The notes under the pieces: generated by a model
What the model was told of the DNA's origin: nothing
The model's input: only the letters and a program-made list of their open reading frames with translations
The model's database searches: none
Translations under genes and position numbers: made by a program
Source: Actibacterium sp. 188UL27-1
Lineage (GTDB): Bacteria; Pseudomonadota; Alphaproteobacteria; Rhodobacterales; Rhodobacteraceae
NCBI RefSeq assembly: GCF_016901225.1
Contig: NZ_JAFEUL010000005.1
Span: 1-64,000 of the forward strand
Direction: 5' to 3'
Length of the DNA: 64,000 nt
Shown here: positions 8,073 through 17,150 of the stretch, piece after piece
Layout: every line of letters starts with the position of its first letter
Numbering within the stretch: the stretch's first letter is position 1

Positions 8073-9182
8073 CTAAGATTTTTCTGCGGGAATCATCCGG
8101 TAAATGGTGCCATTGCCCACCGACATGAACCAGATTGAACCGTCGGGCGCTTCCCGGATATCCCGGATCCGATCCGTTTCGGGCGTCTCGATGCGTTCGA
8201 CCTCCGTCTTGGCGGCATCGCCTTCCAGCCGGGAGATCAGGCCAAATTTCAATGAGCCGACAAACAGGTCACCCTCCCATTCGGGCCAAAGCGTGCCGGA
8301 ATAGAACATCATGCCAGAGGGTGCGATGGACGGATCCCAGTAATGGCTGGGTTGCTGCATCCCCGCCTTTTCGGTCCCTTCCCCGATTTTCTGGCCGGAA
8401 TAGTGGCGACCATAGGAAATCACGGGCCAGCCGTAATTCGTGCCCTTTTGCACCAGATTGACCTCATCGCCACCCTGTGCGCCATGTTCGTTGACCCAAA
8501 GCTGCCCACTGGCATCCAAGGCAGCCCCTTGCGGATTGCGATGGCCATAGGACCAGATCTCCGGCTGGGCGCCATCGGTGCCGGCGAACGGATTGTCCGA
8601 TGGAACCGCCCCATCACGGCTGACCCGGATGACAGAGCCGTTCTCGCGCCCTAGATCCTGTGCCGCGGGCCGATCCCCCCGATCCCCAATCGTCAGATAG
8701 ACAAATCCATCCGTCCCCTCGACGATCCGTGATCCGAAATGCCGCCCACCGTCGGACCCCGGATCCATCTCATACACCGTCTGGACGCCGTCCAGCTGAC
8801 CGCCATCCGCGCTGAGCGTGCCTACATCCAGGGCCGTGCCCGCGCCGCGCCCCTGCTGTTTGGCGTAGCTCAGGTAGATCTGACGGGTTTCGGCAAAATC
8901 GCGCGGCACCATCACATCCAGCAACCCGCCCTGCCCCTGGGCGACGACATCCGGCACGCCAGCGACCTCCTGGCGGGTTCCATCACCTGCAATATGCCAA
9001 AGTCGCCCGTTGCGTTCCGTGACAAGAACACAGCCATCGGGCAAAAATCCCATGGCCCAGGGTTCGTTCAAATCCGTAATCACGGGAGTGATCGAAACCG
9101 GGCCCGACTGGATCTGCCGGGTCTCGGCGGTCAACGGCAAGGCGGCTAGCAGGCCAGCGGCAAGGGCAAAGGTCAGTCGCAT
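8073..9182 (-). CDS. PQQ-dependent sugar dehydrogenase (soluble aldose dehydrogenase type)
   Basis: A 369-residue periplasmic protein with a signal peptide (MRLTFALAAGLLAALPLTA). The six-bladed propeller of the YliI/soluble glucose dehydrogenase family is visible: LNEPWAMGFLPDGCVLVTER at the start, HFGSRIVEGTDGFVYLTIGD in the middle, SYGHRNPQGAALD, then EHGAQGGDEVNL and a GLISRLEGD-like blade. It should oxidise aldoses with PQQ as cofactor and feed electrons to the respiratory chain. No PQQ synthesis genes lie in the window. It appears monocistronic, 117 bases upstream of the SRPBCC gene. Confidence 0.87.
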   Translation of the reverse strand: MRLTFALAAGLLAALPLTAETRQIQSGPVSITPVITDLNEPWAMGFLPDGCVLVTERNGRLWHIAGDGTRQEVAGVPDVVAQGQGGLLDVMVPRDFAETRQIYLSYAKQQGRGAGTALDVGTLSADGGQLDGVQTVYEMDPGSDGGRHFGSRIVEGTDGFVYLTIGDRGDRPAAQDLGRENGSVIRVSRDGAVPSDNPFAGTDGAQPEIWSYGHRNPQGAALDASGQLWVNEHGAQGGDEVNLVQKGTNYGWPVISYGRHYSGQKIGEGTEKAGMQQPSHYWDPSIAPSGMMFYSGTLWPEWEGDLFVGSLKFGLISRLEGDAAKTEVERIETPETDRIRDIREAPDGSIWFMSVGNGTIYRMIPAEKS

Positions 9183-9349
9183 GAAGGATCCCTGTGTTAC
9201 TTGTTGATTTATAAATAGTGGCGCTGGCGCTGGCTTCGACCCCGCTCAAGCCGTCGTGAGCCCCAATTCCCGCCAACCAACGCTTTTCATTTCGCAAGGA
9301 GCCTTCTAACCTTCGCGCCGGGACGAAAAGATCCGATAGGGAGACGGAA

Positions 9350-10546
9350 ATGAAAAAGTTTTTGCTTGCCGCTTCAGCGACGGCACTGATGTCGGGTGCG
9401 GCTTACGCGGATGGTCACGCCAACGAGGTCAAGCTGGGCATCATCCTGGGCTATACCGGACCAATTGAATCGCTCGTGCCCTCGATGGCCGGTGCTGCCA
9501 AACTGGCCATGACAGAAGTGACTGAAAGCGGCGCGCTGCTGGATGGCGCAACGGTGACCCCGGTCGAAGGTGACAGCACCTGTGTGGACAATGCCGCGGC
9601 CTTGGCCGTGGCCGAGCGCCAGGTGACAGCCGAAGGGGTGAACGGGATCGTCGGTGGGGACTGCTCCGGTGTGACCGGGGCGATCCTGGCCAATGTGGCT
9701 TTGCCAAACGGCATGGTCATGATCTCCCCCTCCGCCACGTCGCCTGCCCTGTCCACGGTCGAGGATAACGACCTGTTCTTTCGCACGGCCCCATCCGATG
9801 CCCGCGAAGGCGAGGTCATGACAGAGATCCTGATGGATCGCGGGTTCAAATCCGTGGCACTGACCTACACCAACAACGATTACGGCAAGGGTCTGGCGGA
9901 TGCGTTCCAGTCGTCCTTTGAGGCTGCGGGGGGCGAGGTCACGCTCTCTGCTGCCCACGAAGACGGCAAGGCTGACTACTCCGCCGAAGTGGGCGCGCTG
10001 GCCTCTGCGGGAGGGGATATCCTGGTCGTGGCCGGATATCTGGATCAAGGCGGCCTGGGTGTGATCCGCGCGGCGCTGGATAGCGGGGCGTTCGAACAGT
10101 TCGTACTGCCAGGCGGCATGGTGGGCGACAGCATCACCGCCGCGTTGGGCACCGATCTGGATGGCTCCTTTGGGCAAATTGCCGGATCCGACAGCGAAGG
10201 CGCGCAGATCCTGGCCAAGATGGCCGAAGAGGCCGGCTTTGACGGCACCTCCGCCTATGCGCCCGAAAGCTATGACGCGGCCGCACTTTTCATGCTGGCC
10301 ATGCAGGCGGCCGGATCAAAGGAACCGGGCGATTACGGCCCCAAGATCCTTGAAGTGGCCAATGCGCCTGGCGAAAAGATCAATCCCGGCGAATTGGCGA
10401 AAGCCCTGGAAATCCTCAAGGAAGGTGGCGAGATCGATTATGTCGGTGCCACCGATGTGGAACTGATCGGCCCGGGCGAGAATGCCGGCTCCTACCGTGA
10501 GGTGGATGTCAAGGGCGGCGCGTTCGAGACGACGGGCTACCGCTAA
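9350..10546 (+). CDS. ABC transporter substrate-binding protein, branched-chain amino-acid type
   Basis: A 398-residue periplasmic binding protein with a clear signal peptide (MKKFLLAASATALMSGAAYA). It has the LivJ-like type-I fold: KLGIILGYTGPIESLVPSMA, then GIVGGDCSGVTGAIL and a YTNNDYGKGLADAF hinge region. The actual ligand is not defined; related proteins take amino acids, amides or aromatic acids. It heads an operon with two ATPases and two permeases downstream. The ATG has GGGAGACGGAA just before it. Confidence 0.9.
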   Translation: MKKFLLAASATALMSGAAYADGHANEVKLGIILGYTGPIESLVPSMAGAAKLAMTEVTESGALLDGATVTPVEGDSTCVDNAAALAVAERQVTAEGVNGIVGGDCSGVTGAILANVALPNGMVMISPSATSPALSTVEDNDLFFRTAPSDAREGEVMTEILMDRGFKSVALTYTNNDYGKGLADAFQSSFEAAGGEVTLSAAHEDGKADYSAEVGALASAGGDILVVAGYLDQGGLGVIRAALDSGAFEQFVLPGGMVGDSITAALGTDLDGSFGQIAGSDSEGAQILAKMAEEAGFDGTSAYAPESYDAAALFMLAMQAAGSKEPGDYGPKILEVANAPGEKINPGELAKALEILKEGGEIDYVGATDVELIGPGENAGSYREVDVKGGAFETTGYR

Positions 10547-10601
10547 ACAAGGTTGGTCCGCGGGCCGCTCAGGCCTGCGGACCCCGACAGGATATCAGCT
10601 C

Positions 10602-11387
10602 ATGATCGCGGTCCATGACCTGCACAAGCACTTCGGCGGCTTCCATGCCGTTGACGGGGCATCGCTTGAGATTGCCGAAGGGTCGATCACCGGCCTGATC
10701 GGCCCCAACGGTGCAGGAAAAACCACCCTTTTCAATGTGATCGCGGGCGTTCTTGAACCGACATCCGGCCGGGTCACGATGGCCGGTGAGGATATCACCG
10801 GCTTGCCGCCCCATAAACTATTCCACCGGGGGCTGTTGCGAACCTTCCAGATTGCCCACGAGTTTAGCTCGATGACGGTGCGGGAAAACCTGATGATGGT
10901 GCCTGCGGGCCAGGCCGGTGAAGGCCTGCTGAATGCCTGGTTCCGGCGCGGACAGATCGCCCAGGAAGAGGCCACCTTGTTGAAGAAGGCCGATGAAGTC
11001 CTTGATTTTCTGACGATAAGTCACCTTAAGGATGAAAAGGCTGGCAATCTGTCTGGCGGACAGAAAAAGCTGCTTGAGTTGGGCCGCACCATGATGGTCG
11101 ATGCCCGCATCGTCTTTCTGGATGAGGTTGGTGCGGGCGTGAACCGCACGCTTTTGAACACGATCGGCGACGCGATCCTGCGGCTGAACAAAGAACGTGG
11201 CTACACCTTTTGCATGATCGAGCATGACATGGATTTCATCGGGCGGCTCTGTGATCCGGTCATCGTCATGGCGGAAGGACATGTCCTGGCAACGGGCACA
11301 ATTGCCGAGATCAAGGCCAATGAGCAGGTGATCGAGGCGTATCTGGGCACCGGCCTGAAGAACAAGGTGACGGCCGCCTATGGCTGA
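10602..11387 (+). CDS. livG: ABC transporter ATP-binding protein (LivG type)
   Basis: A 261-residue ATPase. Walker A is GPNGAGKTT (near residue 33), the signature is NLSGGQKKL and Walker B is ARIVFLDEV, followed by a switch His (CMIEHDMDF). The tail AYLGTGLKN is typical of LivG. It energises uptake together with the LivF, LivH and LivM homologues. The D-loop reads GVNRTLLNTIG instead of the usual GLNP pattern, and Walker B ends in DEV; both fit the LivG subset with a degenerate D-loop. The ATG at 10602 is 55 bases after the binding-protein gene. Confidence 0.9.
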   Translation: MIAVHDLHKHFGGFHAVDGASLEIAEGSITGLIGPNGAGKTTLFNVIAGVLEPTSGRVTMAGEDITGLPPHKLFHRGLLRTFQIAHEFSSMTVRENLMMVPAGQAGEGLLNAWFRRGQIAQEEATLLKKADEVLDFLTISHLKDEKAGNLSGGQKKLLELGRTMMVDARIVFLDEVGAGVNRTLLNTIGDAILRLNKERGYTFCMIEHDMDFIGRLCDPVIVMAEGHVLATGTIAEIKANEQVIEAYLGTGLKNKVTAAYG

Positions 11388-11549
11388 TTTCGAGCAACGC
11401 ATATCCCATGCACAAACCATGCATAAGGCAGATGTACCGGATGTGCTTTGTGGTCGGTTGTGCACCCTGACGCCCCCGACGCGCCTGTGGCTGTTTCGGG
11501 AGCCTCCGGCGGGAGTATTTCTGACAAAAAGAAAATGGGAGGGTGAGCT
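11380..11549 (+). other. Gap between livG and livF with a dyad-like CCTCCGGCGGGAG motif
   Basis: A frame of about 56 codons opens with an ATG overlapping the livG stop and runs to the TGA at the livF start. The residues show no family and the 3' half is a CCTCCGGCGGGAG motif followed by TATTTCTGACAAAAAGAAAATGGG. I recall similar CCTCCGGCGGGAGTATTT strings as frequent intergenic sequence in Roseobacters, so non-coding spacer is more likely than a gene. Confidence 0.35.
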
Positions 11550-12266
11550 GTGAGTGGCGACCCGGTGCTGATTGGGGATGCCATGACCGGCGGCTATGGG
11601 AGTGGCGCCGATATCCTGCATGGGTGCACCGTGGCGGTCGAGCGGGGGCAGATTGCCGTCATCGTGGGGCCCAATGGAGCGGGTAAGTCCACGGCGATGA
11701 AAGCCGTGTTTGGCATGCTCGTTGTCCGCGACGGGGCGGTGCGGCTGGACGGGGAGGATATCACCACATTGACGCCCCAGGCCCGCGTGGCAAAAGGCAT
11801 GGCCTTTGTGCCCCAGACATCGAACATCTTTACCTCGATGACCGTGGAAGAGAACCTTGAAATGGGGGCATTCCTGCGCCGCGACGATATCGGCCAAACC
11901 ATGGGGCAGGTCTATGATCTGTTCCCGATCCTGCGCGACAAGCGGCGGCAGGCGGCGGGTGAGTTGTCCGGCGGGCAGCGCCAGCAGGTGGCCGTGGGGC
12001 GGGCGCTGATGACCCAACCCTCTGTGCTGATGCTGGATGAGCCGACGGCCGGGGTCAGCCCCATCGTGATGGATGAATTGTTCGACCGGATCATCGAAGT
12101 GGCCCGGACCGGGATCAGCATCCTGATGGTCGAGCAGAATGCCCGCCAGGCCCTGGAGATTGCCGACCGGGGATATGTCCTGGTGCAAGGGCGCAATGCC
12201 TTTACCGGAACCGGCGCGGAATTGCTGGCCGATGACGAGGTCAGGCGGAGTTTTTTAGGCGGATGA
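11550..12266 (+). CDS. livF: ABC transporter ATP-binding protein (LivF type)
   Basis: A 238-residue ATPase of the LivF class. Walker A is GPNGAGKST, the signature is ELSGGQRQQ and Walker B is SVLMLDEPTAG, followed by the family-typical LMVEQNARQALEIADRGYVL. Together with LivG it should form the heterodimeric ATPase of the importer. The start is GTG with GGGAGGG seven bases upstream; the preceding gap holds a repeat-like sequence. Downstream of it come two small secreted proteins before the permease genes, an unusual order. Confidence 0.9.
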   Translation: MSGDPVLIGDAMTGGYGSGADILHGCTVAVERGQIAVIVGPNGAGKSTAMKAVFGMLVVRDGAVRLDGEDITTLTPQARVAKGMAFVPQTSNIFTSMTVEENLEMGAFLRRDDIGQTMGQVYDLFPILRDKRRQAAGELSGGQRQQVAVGRALMTQPSVLMLDEPTAGVSPIVMDELFDRIIEVARTGISILMVEQNARQALEIADRGYVLVQGRNAFTGTGAELLADDEVRRSFLGG

Positions 12267-12499
12267 TGCGGGCGACAGATCTGGCATCGGCAGCTTTGAC
12301 CTGCCCGTCAATCGCACCACGGGCGGCCACCCGGATACCTGCGCAAGTTTGGCGACGGGCGGGCGCTGTAACCGGGTTGGACCTCAACTCGGCCCGCCTG
12401 CAGTCACACTCTGACGGTTGTGCCGTTTGTGACCCCCTTCCACATACCTCGACAGGATTTACACAACATGACCGATATCGGCCGTTGCGAGTTGACGCC

Positions 12500-12856
12500 A
12501 TGAGAGTGCTGAGCCTGATCGTGCTTCTGGCCCCGTTTCCTGCTGCTGCCGAAAGCTTGTTCTGCGTGTTCAAGACCGAATGCCTGAACCAGGAGGCCTG
12601 CGCCACCACCGAATACGGGTTCGAGATCATTCGCGAAGACGGCGTGGCCCGGATCGAGACACCGGCCGAGACCCTGATCGCCGCCGAGGTCGAAGGGGAA
12701 AGCGCCGATGTGCACGCCTATGCAACGCCGCTGGGACCGTCGGGGGTGCATCTGGTCACCGTCTTTGCCGGCGGTGCTGCGGTCTATACCAACCACACCT
12801 GGTTCGATGAGCCGTTTGCCATCACCTATCATGGCAGTTGCGAGGGCGACCTGTGA
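12500..12856 (+). CDS. Small secreted Cys-rich protein in the liv operon (first of two)
   Basis: A 118-residue protein with a signal peptide (MRVLSLIVLLAPFPAAAES). The mature part has Cys at residues 22, 28 and 34 (C-x5-C-x5-C) and one near the end (C114, HGSCEGDL). I do not recognise a named family. The downstream gene encodes a protein with the same layout of cysteines, so the two are likely paralogues. It lies between livF and livH on the same strand. Four cysteines allow two disulfides in the periplasm. Its place in the operon suggests an accessory role in transport, but that is inference. Confidence 0.7.
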   Translation: MRVLSLIVLLAPFPAAAESLFCVFKTECLNQEACATTEYGFEIIREDGVARIETPAETLIAAEVEGESADVHAYATPLGPSGVHLVTVFAGGAAVYTNHTWFDEPFAITYHGSCEGDL

Positions 12857-13320
12857 GGGGGATGCTCCTCCTTTTGCTGGTCACGGTGGCGCTGCCTGCC
12901 GCCGCGGCCACCCGCCATTGCCAGATCAGCGCGGTGTGCCAGGGAACCTGTGTGGAACTGACCGCGCTGCTGGTGGCGGAGACGGATCCGGCGACAGCGC
13001 CCGCGATTATCGCGCCCATTATGGACAGCGTTCTGTTGATCGCCGATGCGCGCTTGCTGCCGGGGGATGCTGTGCCGCCCCGGATCCGCACGATCCTGGA
13101 GCGGGAATATGGCCCCCTGCCCGACAACGCGGTCATTCTGACGGATGGCGCGATCCGCGTCCCGCCGAACGGTCGGGGACTGTCCGGTGCGGTGCGGCTG
13201 GGTCCGCCGCTGTTTGGCATGGTTCGGTATTATGAAGCGCCCGATGGCACGCTGGACCTGATCAGCGGGGCCGGTTTGCTGCAACGAACGGCCACAGGCA
13301 CCTGTGGAGACCGATCGTGA
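12853..13320 (+). CDS. Small secreted Cys-rich protein in the liv operon (second of two)
   Basis: A 155-residue protein with a signal peptide (MLLLLLVTVALPAAAA) followed by C-x5-C-x3-C (residues 23, 29, 33) and a fourth Cys near the C-terminus (C151, TGTCGDRS). The layout mirrors the preceding gene. I start at the GTG at 12853, which overlaps the upstream TGA as GTGA; an ATG at 12862 is possible. Its stop overlaps the GTG of livH by four bases. Translation of the four genes is thus chained. No known function is recognised. Confidence 0.7.
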   Translation: MRGMLLLLLVTVALPAAAATRHCQISAVCQGTCVELTALLVAETDPATAPAIIAPIMDSVLLIADARLLPGDAVPPRIRTILEREYGPLPDNAVILTDGAIRVPPNGRGLSGAVRLGPPLFGMVRYYEAPDGTLDLISGAGLLQRTATGTCGDRS

Positions 13321-14330
13321 CCGATATCCTGAACGCCTTTGTCGCGCTGTCGAATTTCGTGCTGATCCCTGCCATCGCCTATGGCTCCCAACTGGCCCTG
13401 GGCGCGCTGGGGGTAACGCTGATCTATGGAATCCTGCGCTTTTCGAACTTCGCCCATGGCGACACCATGGCCTTTGGCACCATGGTCACGATCCTGGTGA
13501 CATGGGGGTTGCAGGCCGCTGGTGTGTCGTTCGGGGTGCTGCCCACGGCCGTGCTGGCCCTGCCCATCGGGATCGCGGTGACCGCGGGGATGCTGCTGGG
13601 CACCGACCGTGTCGTCTATCGTTTTTACCGGGCGCAGCGGGCCAAGCCGGTCATTCTGGTCATCGTCTCCATGGGGGTGATGTTCATCATGAACGGGCTG
13701 GTCCGCTTTGTGATCGGGCCCAATGACCAACGCTTTGCCGATGGGGAACGCTTCATCATCTCGGCCCGTGATTTCAGGGCCTGGTCGGGGTTGAACGAGG
13801 GGCTGGCATTTCGCACCTCCCAAGGGATCACGATTGTTACGGCCATCGTGGTCGTGGCCCTGTTATTCTGGTTTCTCAACAAGACACGCACGGGCAAATC
13901 GATGCGCGCCTTTTCGGATAACGAGGATCTGGCGCTGCTGTCGGGCATCAACCCCGAACGGGTCGTGATGTATACTTGGGTGATCGTGGCCGCATTGGCG
14001 ACCGTGGCGGGCGTGCTTTACGGGTTGGACAAGTCGTTCAAGCCCTTCACCTATTTCCAGTTGCTGCTGCCGATCTTTGCCTCGGCCGTGGTGGGTGGGT
14101 TGGGCAACCCCCTGGGTGCGATCGGAGGCGGCTTTGTCATCGCCTTTTCCGAAGTTGCAGTGACCTATGCATTCAAGAAAGTGCTGGGATATCTGATGCC
14201 CGAAGGATTTGAGCCAAATACGCTGGTTCAGTTGTTGAGCACGGATTACAAACTGGCCGTCTCCTTTGCCCTGCTGGTCATCGTGCTGCTGTTCAAACCG
14301 ACGGGTCTGTTCAAGGGGAAGGCGATATGA
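13317..14330 (+). CDS. livH: Branched-chain amino-acid type ABC permease (LivH type)
   Basis: A 337-residue inner-membrane permease with about eight hydrophobic segments. LivH signatures include GVTLIYGILRFSNFAHGD near residue 35 and the cytoplasmic EAA-like region TRTGKSMRAFSDNEDLALLSGIN in two pieces. The C-terminal part has VVGGLGNPLGAIGGGFVIA. It forms the transmembrane channel with LivM. Start GTG overlaps the preceding stop (GTGA) and its own stop overlaps the livM ATG (ATGA), so the genes are translationally coupled. Confidence 0.9.
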   Translation: MTDILNAFVALSNFVLIPAIAYGSQLALGALGVTLIYGILRFSNFAHGDTMAFGTMVTILVTWGLQAAGVSFGVLPTAVLALPIGIAVTAGMLLGTDRVVYRFYRAQRAKPVILVIVSMGVMFIMNGLVRFVIGPNDQRFADGERFIISARDFRAWSGLNEGLAFRTSQGITIVTAIVVVALLFWFLNKTRTGKSMRAFSDNEDLALLSGINPERVVMYTWVIVAALATVAGVLYGLDKSFKPFTYFQLLLPIFASAVVGGLGNPLGAIGGGFVIAFSEVAVTYAFKKVLGYLMPEGFEPNTLVQLLSTDYKLAVSFALLVIVLLFKPTGLFKGKAI

Positions 14331-15619
14331 AGAACGCGCTTTTGTTCGTCGCGGTCTTTGCCCTCTTTGTGGGCACGGGTTTTGTCCAAAGCTGGAACAC
14401 GGCGCTGGCCATTTTCAACATGGGGCTGATATCGGCCATCTTGGCTTTGGGGGTGAACCTGCAATGGGGCTATGCAGGTTTGTTCAATATTGGGATCATG
14501 GGATTTGTGGCCCTGGGCGGGCTGGCCTCGGTCATCGTGACGATGCCCCCCACGACCGAGGCCTGGGAGGCTGGCGGCGGTCGGATGATCGCAGCCCTGG
14601 CCGTCGGTGCTGCGACCGTCCTGGGCGCCATCCTGTCCCGCCAGCGTCTGCCACGGGGATGGGCGCGGACCTTGGCCATGTTGGGGATCATCGTTGCGGG
14701 TTTTCTGATCTACCGGTCCCTCTTTGATCCCGCCCGCGACGCGATCGAGGCGGTCAATCCCGCAGGCACAGGCTATCTGGGCGGGTTGGGATTGCCAGCG
14801 TTGGTCGCCTGGCCCGTAGGTGCGGCCCTTGCCGCCGGGGCGGCATGGATCGTCGGAAAGACAGCCCTGGGTCTGCGGTCCGATTATCTGGCTATTGCGA
14901 CATTGGGCATTGCAGAGATCATCGTCGCCGTCCTGAAAAACGAAGACTGGCTGAGCCGCGGTGTCAAGAACGTGGTTGGCCTGCCGCGCCCCGTTCCCTA
15001 CGAGATCGAATTGCAAAATACGCCAGCCTTCGTGGCCCAGGCACAAAGCTGGGGTGCCGATCCCGTTGCCCTGTCCGCGATTGCCGTGAAGCTGGCCTAT
15101 ATGGGGATCTTCGCTGGCATCCTGATCACCCTGATCGGGCTGGCGCAGATGGCGCTGAACTCCCCATGGGGCCGAATGATGCGGGCGATCCGCGACAATG
15201 AGGTCGCCGCTGGCGCCATGGGCAAGAATGTTAAGGGACGCCACCTTCAGATCTTTATCCTCGGCTCCGCCATCTGCGGGTTGGCGGGTGCCATGATGAC
15301 CACACTGGACAGTCAGTTCACCCCGGCCTCATACCAACCGCTGCGGTTCACATTCCTTGTGTGGGTGATGGTGATCGTCGGCGGGTCCGGCAACAATCTG
15401 GGGTCGGTCCTGGGGGGCTTTCTCATCTGGTGGCTATGGGTCCAGGTGGAGCCGCTGGGGGCCGGGCTGATGCAGGTCCTGACTTTTCCGCTGCCCGATG
15501 GATCAGCGTTGAAAGATCACCTGCTGGGCAGTGTCCAACATATGCGGCTACTGACGATGGGCCTTGTCCTGCTTCTGGTGCTCAGGTTCAGCCCACGGGG
15601 ATTGATCCCGGAAAAGTGA
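14327..15619 (+). CDS. livM: Branched-chain amino-acid type ABC permease (LivM type)
   Basis: A 430-residue permease with about ten hydrophobic segments. The family motifs NLQWGYAGLFNIGIMGFVALG, in the first third, and GRMMRAIRDNEVAAGAMGKN (the coupling helix) are clear, followed by VWVMVIVGGSGNNLGSVLGG. It is longer than typical LivM because of an extra membrane-loop insert between about residues 75 and 175. It is the last gene of the operon and converges with the M32 carboxypeptidase gene 58 bases away. Confidence 0.9.
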   Translation: MKNALLFVAVFALFVGTGFVQSWNTALAIFNMGLISAILALGVNLQWGYAGLFNIGIMGFVALGGLASVIVTMPPTTEAWEAGGGRMIAALAVGAATVLGAILSRQRLPRGWARTLAMLGIIVAGFLIYRSLFDPARDAIEAVNPAGTGYLGGLGLPALVAWPVGAALAAGAAWIVGKTALGLRSDYLAIATLGIAEIIVAVLKNEDWLSRGVKNVVGLPRPVPYEIELQNTPAFVAQAQSWGADPVALSAIAVKLAYMGIFAGILITLIGLAQMALNSPWGRMMRAIRDNEVAAGAMGKNVKGRHLQIFILGSAICGLAGAMMTTLDSQFTPASYQPLRFTFLVWVMVIVGGSGNNLGSVLGGFLIWWLWVQVEPLGAGLMQVLTFPLPDGSALKDHLLGSVQHMRLLTMGLVLLLVLRFSPRGLIPEK

Positions 15620-15677
15620 CCAGGCCGTTCCGACCCATAATGAGGATCAGGATGGCGCGCTTTGAAACGTCGAGGCA

Positions 15678-17150
15678 TCAAAGGTCATAGAGCTGACTGA
15701 ACTTGGTTTCCAGATACCGCAGCAACGGTTGCACACTTGGCGCCCCGCCCGTGGCGCGGGTGATCAGATCCACAGGCCGGTACAGGCCGCCATGGCGCTG
15801 GACATGGTCGCGCAACCAGCCGGTGGCAGAGCTTGTGTTGCCCGCAGCCAGTTCCGCATCCAGATCTGGGACAGCTTTGCCGAGGCTTTCATAAAGGCAT
15901 CCGGCATAGACGTTGCCCAGGGTATAGGTCGGGAAATAGCCAATCAGACCGACGCTCCAATGGACATCCTGCAAGACCCCGTTTGAAGGTGTGTCGACCG
16001 CGACACCAAAATCTGCGGCAAAGCGATCGTTCCAGGCACCGGGCAGATCGTCCACGCTCAGATCACCGGTCAAAAGAGCCTGCTCCAGGTCAAACCGCAT
16101 CATGACATGCAGGTTGTAATGCACCTCATCGGCTTCTGTCCGGATGAAACCCGGACGAACGCCGTTGACGGCGGCGTAAAAGGCATCTGCATCGGCGACG
16201 CCAAACGCCCCGTAAACCTCGACCATGCGAGCATAAAGCCAACCGGTAAAGGCGCGGCTTCGGCCCAACTGGTTTTCGTAGATCCGGCTTTGGCTTTCAT
16301 GGACGCCCATGGAAACGCCGCAGCCCAGGGGGGTGAGGGCATATTGATCTTCGATCCCCTGTTCATAGCTGGCATGGCCGACTTCGTGGATCGTCGAATA
16401 AAAACAGTTGAACGGATCGGCGGGATCGGTCCGCGTGGTGATGCGGACATCCGAGCCGGAGCCGGACGAAAAAGGGTGAACAGCCCGGTCGATACGCCCC
16501 CGGTTCAGGTCATAGCCAAAGGCGCGTGCCAGGGTTTGCGATAGCTTGAACTGTTCATCCGTATCGAAGGAGCCCTGCAAGCGCGGCATGTCACGGGTCG
16601 ATCCCAGGATCTTTTCGCGCAACGCCACAAGACCGGGGCGCAAGTCATCGAACATCACACCGATGGAGGCCGCCGTGGCCCCCGGTTCATAATCGTCCAG
16701 CAGCGCATCATAAAGGGAGCCGCCATCGGCCAAGGCAGCCGCCTCTTCCTGCTTCAGGGCGATGACCCGGCTCAGACTGGGGGCGAACTGGCTGAAATCT
16801 TCGGCCGCGCGCGCCTGGGCCCAGATCCCCTGGGCCAGGCTGGTTTCGCGTGCCAGCTCCGCACTCAACCGCGCAGGCAACTTGGTGGCGCGGTCATAGC
16901 TGCGGCGAATCTCCCGCAATTGCGCCTGGGCCACGGGATCATCTGTTGTTGCCTGATCCAACCAATCGCCCACGCGCGGATCCGCACGGCGCCCATGCAG
17001 GATGCTCTCCAGCGCGGCCATCTCCTCGCTGCGCTGACCGGCCGCCCCGCGCGGCATCACGGTTTCCTGGTCCCAGCCCAATCGGCCGGCCACCTGCCCC
17101 AACGCCGTCGTGTCGCGCTGAAAGGCCATCAGGTCATCATAGGCGGTCAT
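15678..17150 (-). CDS. Carboxypeptidase M32
   Basis: A 490-residue cytosolic metallocarboxypeptidase of family M32 (TaqCP-like). The zinc motif HEVGH is at residues 255-259, with the family signature GVHESQSRIYEN about 25 residues later providing further ligands and substrate contacts. The length is usual for the family (about 490-500). It removes C-terminal residues from peptides. The ATG at 17150 overlaps the stop of the upstream ctaA gene by four bases (ATGA), so expression is probably coupled although the functions look unrelated. Confidence 0.93.
   Translation of the reverse strand: MTAYDDLMAFQRDTTALGQVAGRLGWDQETVMPRGAAGQRSEEMAALESILHGRRADPRVGDWLDQATTDDPVAQAQLREIRRSYDRATKLPARLSAELARETSLAQGIWAQARAAEDFSQFAPSLSRVIALKQEEAAALADGGSLYDALLDDYEPGATAASIGVMFDDLRPGLVALREKILGSTRDMPRLQGSFDTDEQFKLSQTLARAFGYDLNRGRIDRAVHPFSSGSGSDVRITTRTDPADPFNCFYSTIHEVGHASYEQGIEDQYALTPLGCGVSMGVHESQSRIYENQLGRSRAFTGWLYARMVEVYGAFGVADADAFYAAVNGVRPGFIRTEADEVHYNLHVMMRFDLEQALLTGDLSVDDLPGAWNDRFAADFGVAVDTPSNGVLQDVHWSVGLIGYFPTYTLGNVYAGCLYESLGKAVPDLDAELAAGNTSSATGWLRDHVQRHGGLYRPVDLITRATGGAPSVQPLLRYLETKFSQLYDL

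Noticed and set aside
11380-11553. A frame of about 56 codons filling the gap between livG and livF
   Set aside because: It starts at an ATG overlapping livG and ends at the livF start, but its 3' half is the repeat-like CCTCCGGCGGGAG segment and no motif is seen. Kept as spacer.
10818-12188. An open frame of 456 codons on the minus strand opposite livG and livF
   Set aside because: It is antisense to two ABC ATPases with intact Walker and signature motifs; composition is typical of a shadow frame.
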